Shown here: positions 50,210 to 60,080 of the stretch, in pieces
How the letters are laid out: the number at the start of each line of letters is the position of its first letter
Numbering within the stretch: the first letter of the stretch is position 1
Assembly: GCA_001599715.1 (NCBI GenBank)
Contig: BCHU01000002.1
Span: forward strand, 310,001 to 374,000
Direction: 5' to 3'
Length of the DNA stretch: 64,000 nt
DNA from: Phaeotremella fagi
Taxonomy: Eukaryota; Basidiomycota; Tremellomycetes; Tremellales; Phaeotremellaceae
Position numbers and translations under genes: made by a program
Notes under the pieces: generated by a model
Seen by the model: the letters and a program-made list of their open reading frames with translations, nothing else
Databases searched by the model: none
What the model was told of the DNA's origin: nothing

Positions 50210-50910
50210 GGTGGCGATTTATTCAACTTGTTGAAAAATGTTGGAAGAAAGACGGGAAAAGAAAAGAAACGATACATTGATTACATATGATCAATGAAAT
50301 TCAGAGAAGGCATCAAGACATCAAAAGAGAGGATATATCTTCAAATTGAGACAAAGGATTTTCAAATCGCAATGATGATGCATTTCAACGTACTGTAATG
50401 TGGCAGATATACGGTACTCTAGCTGAAAGGATCGACAGAGGATTTTGCTGAAATCCCGAAAATTCGATGATGTCAAGAAACAATTTACCGATACATTATA
50501 TGCCGTGGACTACCTCATTTCTGAACTCCTTGGGTCCAAGTTCAAAGGAGATAATATAGGAGATTCAACGCGAATTTGCCAGAGTAAGCCCACCAAATGT
50601 CACCTGCATTGATTGTACGCAAGAAGGTTCTTCACTCTGGCTCGTGAAGATAATGTAGTACTGTATCTTATTAGATTCATATCAGATTTTCTCCGAGATA
50701 CTGCATCATTTCTCCATCAGTTTTTTACCGTAGAGTACTGTATGTGTTTTCAGCGGTGTCAAATAAATATTCCTCTGCAACAAAGGTCTGTGCATGTATT
50801 GCGATGTACTCTCTGTCGATGAGTGGCAAGTACTACATCCAAAGCAAGCAAAATTTAACATGAACTCAACTACAAGAACTACAAATCACAATCCTTCTCT
50901 TCCTACCACA
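50210..50910. other. intergenic
   Basis: No gene. Several TACTGTA sites (about 50393, 50655, 50733). The 5' flanks of the two MSNISR genes are alike (TGGCGATT, TTGTTGGAAGAAAG), consistent with tandem duplication. Confidence 0.5.
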
Positions 50911-51361
50911 TTAGTCTCCTTTACCCCCTGAACTTTCTGCTTTAGTATATCCCTGGGTTGAAGTTGAAGGTGAATAAGCAGGAGGAGCATCTGACTTTTG
51001 AATACTTGGGCTATCAGGGGTTAGTAAACAATGTTGAGCAGGACACATACCTGGGTTGTACAATTGCAAGCTGAATCTGACTAAGTATTAATGCTGCGTT
51101 GAAGATGATTAATCTCTGGGTGTCTGTGTTGGTGTTTGTGATTAAGGAACGAAGTTTGATACAAGAAGCTTGGAGCGAAGCCGGATCGTGGACCGTCACA
51201 GATTGGAGTATCTCTACAAAAGGGATAGTTGTTTCTCGAGTACCCGCTGCTGTGTTGAAATCATAAGACATTTGAGTAAAAGCGTGGCCAACGGTCGCTT
51301 CAGAATAATGGAAGTACTCGGAGATACTTTTCATGGGCATGTCACGACTGATGTTGCTCAT
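50911..51361 (-). CDS. MSNISR family member 2, unknown
   Basis: Exons 51051-51361 and 50911-51010 (phase 2), 136 residues; exon 1 has exactly the same length (311 nt) as in the paralogue. Reads MSNISRDMPMKSISEYFHY, SLQASCIKLRSLITNTNTD, FNAALILSQIQLAIVQP and a tail with SDAPPAYSPSTSTQG and SSGGKGD. The PPxY element (PPAY) is kept while the surrounding sequence diverges, suggesting selection on it. Located between members of the YIG/CxC family on the same strand. Function unknown. Confidence 0.7.
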
Positions 51362-51771
51362 GGTGGCGATTGATTAAACTTGTCGATAAAATTGTTGGAA
51401 GAAAGAGGGAAAAGAGAAAAAAGAAAAGATAGGTTGGCGTGATACTGTATGATCAAGGAATTTCAAGAAGGCGTCGATATATCAAAGGAGAGATCAGAAC
51501 AGACCTTCGAGTTGAAACAAAGGATTGTAAACCTCGCACTGTAGACAATGAGGCCATTTCAACAATGTGGCAGAAATCCATTTGATTGTGGCAGAATTAA
51601 ATCTGCCTGAGCCTTCCAGATGATCAATCATTTTCCACTCCAGACTAGTACACGGCGCATCAAATCAAGGAAGATCCTAATCGCAATCATTCTGCATAGA
51701 TATTCCACTACGACAACTTCTTTCTCCCCCTTAATTCAAAATTAACATCCGCCTCTCTGCTGTAACCAATA
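51362..51771. other. intergenic
   Basis: No gene. GATACTGTATGATC near 51442. Confidence 0.45.
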
Positions 51772-52467
51772 TCATTCCTCCACAGTTTCGACTGTCGAAG
51801 GGAACTGCAGAATCGATCCGAGCGCACTGTCTTTGGAAGCTTTAGCGTCACTCTGATCCTTCTTGTCAACGCTATCACCCTCATGAACCTCATCCAATCT
51901 ATAGAAATCAGCGAAAAATTCCATAAACTCCTGAGTACTCTGAAAATCATCCTGATCAGACCACACTTTTCCTCGAGCGACATGATTGTTTTTCTTCATT
52001 TGAACTGCCCGAAACGTTTCAGATCTTACCATAGCCATCTTGCCATCTTTACCACAGGTACACCCAAAGTCGTCTTTGTTGAGCTGAGATTTATTCGTTC
52101 AATCAGTACCTGGAGTCGATGGTATAAACTTACCTGGAACTGACTCTTATCCTCGTTATACATTTCCACAAGTTCTTTAATGTCCCAAACAGCTTCTGAT
52201 TCTATGGTCCTCTTAATATCCCCGATATAAACGAGATCATGTTGAACGTCTTTACCCTTGACGCATCTACTTTCGAGTGTGTTGATGTCGTCGATCCCAA
52301 GTTCTGCGAAAGTTTCGGAAAGCTACAATGTGTCAAACAAACCTGCAATAATGCTGATAAGAGTGAACACTTACGTCGTAGAAGATATCCCCTTCTTCAA
52401 GTTCAGAAGGGTCGACGGGGGCTGTAGACTTGGATGTCTCAATCTTTTTGCTGATCGAACTGAACAT
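51772..52467 (-). CDS. YIG/CxC family member 3, unknown
   Basis: Exons 52375-52467, 52134-52322, 51772-52083; 197 residues, both introns phase 0. ATG at 52467 (MFSSISKKIETSKSTAP); the longer open frame upstream has no ATG. Middle exon: ELGIDDINTLESRCVKGKD then VQHDLVYIGDIKRTIESEAV. Last exon: LNKDDFGCTCGKDGKMAMVR and an acidic tail. Shares exon structure and motifs with the gene at 48460. Unknown function; probably cytosolic or nuclear. Confidence 0.7.
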
Positions 52468-52780
52468 ACTGAACAGGGTTTCCAAAAATGATCTGATCTG
52501 ATTGGAAAATAAATTATTGGGGAAGAAATGAATTTGATTCAATGTGCTCTCTTCTTACTAATACGATCGCCTTCGAGCTTAAGAAGTCCTGATTAGAGAA
52601 TCAACGTCTCCACCCAAGGAGATTTAGTAAAAGGAGACAATCATGTCTGTTTTTACCTTTTGTTGATTGAAAATGACGTGATTTGTCAAAGACCGCTCCA
52701 GATAGAAATTCATTACTACCAAAGACTATCTCCATTGTGCAGGGTATATACAAATATGCCGAAATAATTCTTCAACCAAA
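52468..52780. other. intergenic
   Basis: Promoter side of the YIG/CxC gene; no gene or clear element. Confidence 0.45.
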
Positions 52781-54352
52781 TCAAAGCCTAGCTTTCAAAA
52801 CCACAGCTTGTTTCGAATCTCGATATCCGACACCGGATCCTTTCTCTATCCCTACCCACTCCTTCAGAGCTTCAACCAACCCCGCCAAATGTTCTCGTTT
52901 CATCCCAGCTCTTAAACATATCCTCACCCGTTCCCCACCAGGAGGTACAGTCGGAGGAACCACTGGTCGTACGACATATCCTCTTTTCAGGAGGAATGCT
53001 GATAAAGCATGAGGCTTCGGAGAAAGGAGCGCGTGGATTGGTGATGCGGGCTGTGGAGGAAGATCTCTCCAGCGATATCTCGTCGATTTGGTCGGTGGGA
53101 AAGGTGTCGGTGAGGGTGGAGGAAGACGGAGGATGTTTGTAGGGGTGGTTTCTAGTAGTGGCTCGAGGAGACTATGTAGATCTGATACAAGTTGGAAGAG
53201 TGCTAGTCGGCGCTGAAAAACAACCGGGTTAGTTGGCATTTCAAGAGAGTGCGAATGTAAAAGGGTGCATCTCTCGACACGTCTGAACTTACCTGAGATC
53301 CCTCGTCCCCTTGCAACAAGTCCCATACGCATTCTAATGCTACCAAAGTGGAATGCGGTAAAGCTGTAGAAAAAATAAGTGGTCTAGCGAAATTGATAAG
53401 AAAGGATCGTATTGTAGGTGAACACAGAAGCACAGCTGGAGCAAGGTCAGTAAGATCGGTAAGAAACATCAAATGACTTACCTCCAGAGCAACCAGCTGC
53501 CTTGCCAAAAGTCATCAATCTAACCCCAACTCTTCCGTCGTTTATTCCTTCTCCAGTACCAGAAGAAATTTCTCCGAGAGCGTGCATTATTCCTCGACCG
53601 TCTTGACCGTATACCCCAGTAGAGTGGGCTTCATCAATAACGACGCACTGTTGATTACGAGGGATGTATTTATCAAAGATATCCAATAGTTGCGGTAAAG
53701 GCGAGAAGTCTCCATCCATAGAATAAAGACTTTCAAGAGCTAAAAAAAAGACTGGCCGATCTTCACCAGTCGATGTTGAAGCAGAATGGGTCTTGATTGA
53801 TTCTAATATCTCTTGAAGTGATTCGGGATCATTATGCACAAATCCTCTCCTCCTTTCGGGTCTCACACGACAACTCCTCATTCCAGAATGAACACTTGCA
53901 TGAACAAGCTCATCATAAACGATCCAGTCGTTAGGTTGAGGGATTGTACTGAAAAAACTAACATTGGCGTCCCAACCAGAATTGAAAAGCAGGGCTGAAG
54001 GCGAGCAAAAAAAAGAAGCGAATCTGTTCTCTAAGGATGTGTGCGCAGGGGTTGATCCGGAAAGTAAGCGAGATCCAGTAGAACCAAGGATTTGGGGAGT
54101 TTGGTTCAATCTTGTAAGATATGACTGACGAAGGGAAGGGGAATCTGTAAGGGAGAGGTAATCATTCGAGGACTGCAGAATGATCAGAGTTAGAGAAACC
54201 CCAAAATATAATACGAAGTTATGTTGAACGTTACTCACGAAATCGACGAGACCAGTTATAGGATTTGTATCATATTCCTTTAAACTTCTGAACCTTCCTT
54301 TCTTCCTACGATCATCAATGATAGTATCAAGTCTACTATCCAGAAATGACAT
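52781..54352 (-). CDS. bioF: 8-amino-7-oxononanoate (KAPA) synthase
   Basis: Exons 54239-54352, 53482-54172, 53293-53435, 52781-53212; 459 residues. PLP enzyme joining pimeloyl-CoA/ACP and alanine in biotin synthesis. SSNDYLSLTDSP, ILGSTGSRLLSGSTPAHTSL, FNSGWDANVSFFS, CVVIDEAHSTGVYGQDGRG and the PLP-lysine motif MTFGKAAGCSGAVLL (across an intron) identify the alpha-oxoamine synthase family. The end VVLKARL is a PTS1-type tripeptide (A-R-L), matching peroxisomal KAPA synthases known in filamentous fungi. An upstream in-frame ATG (54454) would add a hydrophobic 34-residue N-terminus; the start at 54352 (MSFLDSRLD) is preferred. Confidence 0.92.
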
Positions 54353-55033
54353 TGTATTACAGTGCAACTGGTACACCGCAAGACTAAGTAGAAGAAAAGA
54401 TATGGTGACTAACTGTTGCTGTAATGTACAACTCTGATGAAAAGAAGTCAACATTTGTACATGTCTTTGTTCGAGATACTTCCGTTACCCACGTGGCTAG
54501 CCGCAAGATTTACCCCAATCCTACCCCAGACTGTACCTGATTTTGCGCCCTAGTTTACCCTTAATCCCCAACGGCCGAAGTGGGTTTGAAGAGATTCATT
54601 CCATTGGATGACGTGAAGGTCGGTTCCAGTTAATTTTTTTGAATGTAAACGACATTTCAGGTTTCACCGTTTAAACACTCAACAAGGTGAACAAACAACA
54701 TCTATTGGCTACAGATAACTTCATCTCAAAGCTAGCTAGAGTAACTGATTTCGACAACTTGATACTTTTTCTTCTTCAAAACATTCAAAACATACCTTGG
54801 TTCTTTGAGGTTTCAATTTCAAGACCTTGGCGGGATTAGTCGGTCCGATTGCATCATTATTTTTTTTTTCACCAAAACAACTAGTCAAAACGCAAATCGC
54901 TACTCGATTTGCATTTCCATTCACTCTTTCTTTTCCAGAATTTCTTGTATATAATTCCGTGCATAAAGCGATTCGATTCCAATAATCAATCTCAATCAGT
55001 TCAATCCATCTCCACCTCCATTTGTTGGACAAA
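54353..55033. promoter_or_regulatory. divergent promoter region between bioF and the ammonium transporter
   Basis: 0.68 kb between divergent starts. A GATAA at 54714-54718 is compatible with GATA-factor nitrogen control of the transporter, but a single site is weak evidence. No gene. Confidence 0.4.
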
Positions 55034-57440
55034 ATGGTCAACATCACTTATGGAGCATTGTCACCAGGTTCCGATCCAAGTGCAGAACCTGTCATGAACG
55101 CACTTGGAACTGATATGATCACAACCTTGAACGGTGTTGCTTCTTGTAAGTCGAATTGGTCTTGGCAAAAATACCGTACCTCCGAACTGAACTCAATCAC
55201 TAGCATACGATCCAGGAGACATAGCATGGATTCTCACTTCAGCAGCTTTAATTGTATTCATGGTAGGTCTCTCAGTGACTCAATTAAAACTCATCATACT
55301 AAAACCAATTTAACAGATACCTGGTCTCGGATACCTATACTCAGGTCTGGCGAGACGGAAAAACGCTTTGAACATGCTATTCCTCTCCATGGTCAGTTTG
55401 GCCATAGTCTCATTCCAATGGTTCCTATGGGGATATTCTCTAGTATTTTCAGAAACCGGTGGAGCGTTTTTGGGTAATTTGAAGTAAGTTCAACTATTAT
55501 TCCAATGAATCAAATCCTAATGTCGTTTTTTTCCAGTAATGTTGGATTCCGTGGTGTTTTAGAAAGACCAATTCCAGAAACCAACAACAAACTACCTGAA
55601 CTCGTTTTTGCGACTTACGAATTGATGTTTGCAGCTTTGGTACCTGCAGTCCTTCTTGGCGCTGCAGCAGAAAGATCTAGAGTCTTACCCGCTATGATGT
55701 TTATTTTCTGTTGGACAACGTTAGTGTATGATCCTCTAGCTCATTGGATTTGGAGTTCGAACGGTTGGGCATACCAGTGGGGTGTTTTAGAGTAAGTAAT
55801 TCATAGTGTTGTTGATATTTTATTGACGATTTTTGTTTTCCAGCTGTAAGTAGATGAGATTGAGTCTGTTGGATGGATGACTGACGAGATGTAGACGCTG
55901 GTGGAGTTCCTGTAGAAATCGCATCTGGTGTAGGAGGATTAGCATTCTCGTATTTCATCGGTAAACGTCGTGGCTACGGGACGGAGAGAGTATTATTCAA
56001 ACCCAGCAACGTGGGGTAAGTGTCGACTCCCATTCTTCTTAATTCATCACTCATCCACCACAGTCACGTCGTACTCGGAACAGTTTTACTTTGGGTTGGC
56101 TGGCTTGGATTCAACGGTGGATCGTGTTTCGCAGCATCGTTGAAAGCAGCAATGGCAGTTTTCGTTACGAATTTAGCTGGAAGTGTTGGGTACGTCACAA
56201 CAATTCGTCGTTGTCGTTATTTTCTAATGTGTTCGTCCAGAGGAATTACATGGCTTATCATGGATTACCGTTTGGAAAGGAAATGGAGTATGGTCGGTTT
56301 CTGTACTGGTGCAATTGCTGGGTAAGTGGCTTTTCCGCATCCCAAAGACTTTAACTGATTATCGTTAGTTTGGTCGCTATCACCCCTGCTGCAGGTTACG
56401 TTGGAGCACCCGTAAGTTCATCTCGTGATGGACGAGAACCTTTCACTAAAGATATTCTAGGCTGGAGCTCTCATTGGATTGGTATCAGCAGTAGTTTCAA
56501 ATTTGTCCACCAGACTCAAGGTTTCCATGAGAGTCGATGATCCGTGAGTTAAATGTCAACCATTAGGTGTGATCAAACTGACATCTCACTATAGAATGGA
56601 TATCTTCGCTGTCCATTGTCTTGCTGGTGTCGTTGGAGTTCTCATGACCGGACTGTGAGCTGGCGTTTCGTCATCAACGATCCCTGTTAGCTGACAATAT
56701 ATAGATTCGCTCAATCATCTGTAGCTGCCAATGACGGATTCGCACAAATTGACGGTGGATGGTTGTAAGTCATGGCGATCTGTATCTTCACTTCGTATCT
56801 GACTTGTAATCTAGGGATCGAAACTACATTCAACTAGCTAAACAACTCGCCTGGGCTGTCACAGGTATCTCATGGACATTCGGAGTGACCTACGCTATCA
56901 TGACTGTGATAAATCTAATACCAGGATGTCATTTCCGAGCCACAGAAGAAGGAGAGATAGTGGGTATGGACGTGAGTTATCATTCAATTCTCAATCGAAA
57001 TGAAATAGTAACCTTCTCAACAGGAAATCGAACACGACGAATACGTCGCCGATTACGCGTTCATGGAAAGAGACTTGGAAGGGAACTACGAACCCCAAAA
57101 CCCCTTACACAGAGCGCCCTCCAATCATTTAAGCATCAGACGACAAGAGAACGCGTCCGAAGCTGAGAAATCGAGATCCGGATCGTTCGGTCATCAATCT
57201 TCAGAAAGGACGTTGGAGGTGAACGGGAACGGGAACGAGAAGAACATGGCTGTTCCTAGATCAAGTTCGAGATCGCGTAGTCGATCTAGGGGGAGGGGTT
57301 TGAATCGGATCGGTGAGGAGAGGGAACATGAGATCACTGGTTTGACTGTACATGAGGATTTGGAGTTGATGAAGAGAGGTAGAGGGGAGGATAGATTACC
57401 CGGACCTGGACATGGGGAGATTGTTAAGGAGAATCTTTAG
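55034..57440 (+). CDS. AMT: ammonium transporter (Mep1/Mep3-type AMT)
   Basis: Fourteen exons: 55034-55145, 55204-55262, 55317-55483, 55537-55791, 55844-55845, 55895-56015, 56064-56189, 56241-56321, 56369-56411, 56461-56543, 56595-56654, 56705-56764, 56815-56971, 57024-57440; 580 residues. Eleven-helix plasma-membrane channel for ammonium. GLARRKNALNMLFLSMVSLA, FQWFLWGYSLVFSETG, MFIFCWTTLVYDPLAHWIW, GSCFAASLKAAMAV, ITPAAGYVGAPAGALIG and FAVHCLAGVVGVLMTGLFA are conserved. Exon 5 is 2 nt (CT): only GA+CT+AC gives the family motif VLDYAGG and keeps frame. The first residue of the twin-His pair is Glu (GGVPVEIASG), as in yeast Mep1/Mep3; the second His is kept. Long Arg/Ser-rich tail. Confidence 0.95.
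55844..55845 (+). other. 2-nucleotide micro-exon of the ammonium transporter
   Basis: Flanked by TTTTCCAG on the left and GTAAGT on the right. Both neighbouring introns (52 and 49 nt) have canonical donors, TTGAC/CTGAC branch-like sites and CAG/TAG acceptors. Without these two bases the frame is lost directly before the conserved AGG. Confidence 0.85.
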
Positions 57441-57684
57441 ATCGTTGGTGGAGAGCTGTAGGGACGGTTTATTTTCATAATCATAATTTACATAATATTG
57501 GAAAGGTTCTCACTAACAACATCATGCCCCAATGTATGCATCTGTAAAAGTACTTTCCCGAGAAAGGGATTCAATCATTTAGGGAATTGTACAGTCTTGG
57601 CAATGAACCCCATGCATCGTTACAGATAAATGAATACAACAGACAAATCCAACAAACCAATTTCCAATCTATGCAAACATCCAA

Positions 57685-59779
57685 TCAATCCAAATCTAAA
57701 TTCCAACAACTAATCAAATCCCTATAATACCTCACACCCCCAGAATCCTGACCAGCCTGTTCATCACGAACAATCCCAAACAGCCTCTCCTCCCCATCTT
57801 TAATCCCCGATTGATCATTCTCGATAATCTCGATAAACTCTTTGATCAGACCGAAAGTCAGATTCTCGTGTGCGGCGATTTCGATTATATTCAAACTAGT
57901 TTCTTCGGTGGTGGAGGTGTTGGGATGAGGCTGGAGGTAGATGTTGAGACGTCTCAACATTTCTTGAGGTGAGTTTTCGGGTTTGTATAAGACTTTGAGG
58001 GTTGAGGGGAGGGTTAGGAGGTTTATTGAAGGATTGGTGGATTTTGGTAGATATGGTATAATGGATATTAGAGTTTGAGGTGATAGAAGAGCTAAAGTCC
58101 TTGATCAGTACATACAGATTTAACAGTCATGACTCGACCTACCCACTCCCCTAGCTCTCATCCACAACCCCCAAACTTCATCTAAACCAATAACACCCCT
58201 TCCACCTTTCCCCATCAATCCATTCCCACCATCCACCCTCTTCGAATCTCCAGTCAAAACAGTTCCTAATTCCCTAGCAAGACCTTCATGATATGTTTTC
58301 GTGTCTCGAACCATATCTTGCGTTAACGCCGGTGCAGACAACCCAAGTTGAACCAACGAATTTCTGATCAAACTTTCTTCCCTTTCGTTTGGTTTGGTCG
58401 AGTTGGATTGATTCTGTTGAGCTGTTAATTTGGCGTTTAGCGATTGGGCTAATCGGACCTGAAGCGGGGTTCTTAGTTTTCTCATAATGAGGGAGAGTGT
58501 AATTTACTTACCATTTCTCCAGCTCTGACCATGAGAATTTCGAGGTCTTGAAAAGCATCTTGCATACTCTCATCTTTAGATTTAGCGTCCAAATTGATAG
58601 ATTGAAGGATACCATCTATAACGTTGAACATGAGCGTTCAATCCAAATCATCCATTGCTGAACGTACCAATCCCAATCCCAGTTCTAGGACTAGACGCTC
58701 CATCAGCGTCCAAAGAAACATTCCTACGATGCGACGCCGTCTGATGATCCTAAAAACCCCAATCAATCAGGTTCAACGAAAAACGAAAGCGACAACAAAC
58801 TTACCCTCTCCGAGACTTTATCACTCAAAACATTCTTCAATTTCCTATAACAATCCTTCTCACCTCCCATCCTAAAACTTAATCTAACTATATCGAGTTT
58901 ATCGACGTTGAACTCGTTCGATGTGGGGGTGGGGTTGTTAGGGTTTCCTGATGTCGGTTTTGAAGTCGACGGTAAGATTGAATTACAGATTTCACAGTTC
59001 TTCAGTAATCTACTATTAAGGAAAGTACAAGTTGGACAAGATATTTGATCTGTATTCCCAACTACATTGGTATTGAGATTCGGGATGGTAATCGATAAAG
59101 CCTGTTTCTGACTGGTACCATTCACTCCATCGATATCTTTGATCCCAGAACCAGGACCAGAACCAGAAACGGGACCAGGTGTAGAGGATCGAGTAGGAGG
59201 AACGGATTTCATAGCGACATGATACCCAACTCCACATAACGAACATTTCGATGATCCCAATTCACCAACCCCACCGAGATTGATATGGTTCTGATAACCA
59301 CATACCCCGCATGTCCAAGTCGAATCTGTCGAATTCGGACTTGGATTCGGACTCGATTCAAGATCCTGTATCTGATTCGTAGCTTTACCTAAATGAATAG
59401 TGATCTTCGCTGATGATCTCATGAATCCATTATAATATTCCGTTTGTCTAACGTTTGAAAGATTCGTTTGGAGGTTGGGTAAATTGTTCCTACTCCCAGT
59501 GCTGGTGGTGGAGGAAAGAATAATTAATCGATGGGTGGTAAGATGTATCAAAGTTTCTTGATAATTTGGGATTTTGTTTGTTATCCTAAACCCCGGGTTA
59601 TTAACTATCAACTTTTGAGAAAATGTGACGACTTGCCCCTCGTATAAACCTACTCCGTCCCAACTGCCTATCCAGGTTTCACCTTCTCCAAGTGAATCTA
59701 TGACATTACTGGAGATGGATCTTAACTCGAACGTCTTCCAGAATGAGGATGATAGACCTGGAGGTAGACCTCTTGACAT
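57685..59779 (-). CDS. VPS36: ESCRT-II subunit Vps36
   Basis: Exons 58805-59779, 58668-58749, 58512-58615, 58143-58458, 57685-58091; 627 residues. Binds phosphoinositide and ubiquitin and sorts cargo into multivesicular bodies. The N-terminal GLUE/PH half is split (GSWDGVGLYEGQVV... LTTHRLIIL) and carries two inserted NZF-type zinc fingers: TWTCGVCGYQ...KCSLCGVGY and ISCPTCTFLN...NCEICNS, the arrangement known from budding yeast. The C-terminal winged-helix part has MVRAGEMVRLAQSLNAKL, DEVWGLWMRARGVALLSPQ and the final helix near SGGVRYYRDLISCWN. Ser/Gly/Pro linkers enlarge it. Confidence 0.92.
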
Positions 59780-60080
59780 TATGGTATATCTATGAAGATA
59801 AAGTGATGTTGTTGTTGTTGCGTCGTCTTAATCTAATCGTCGAAGATATATCGGTAATCATTGACCCGAGCTTGCACACCACGCTATGGATTTCTCATCT
59901 CTTGCAATCTACGATCTACCAAACAACATGTTCTTCGTCCTACTCATTCACTCGTACCTAAAACATATGGATAAAAAAGTCTTTGAATAAAAAAAAATCC
60001 CAAAAGCACAAAAACCCAACCAGTAAAAGTAGAAATACAATGGAAAAAGCACCCGATTCTTAAAATACCGTACTAAACAT
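59780..60080. other. intergenic
   Basis: VPS36 promoter side and RasGEF 3' side. A GTTGTTGTTG tract at about 59811 and A-rich stretches; no gene. Confidence 0.45.
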
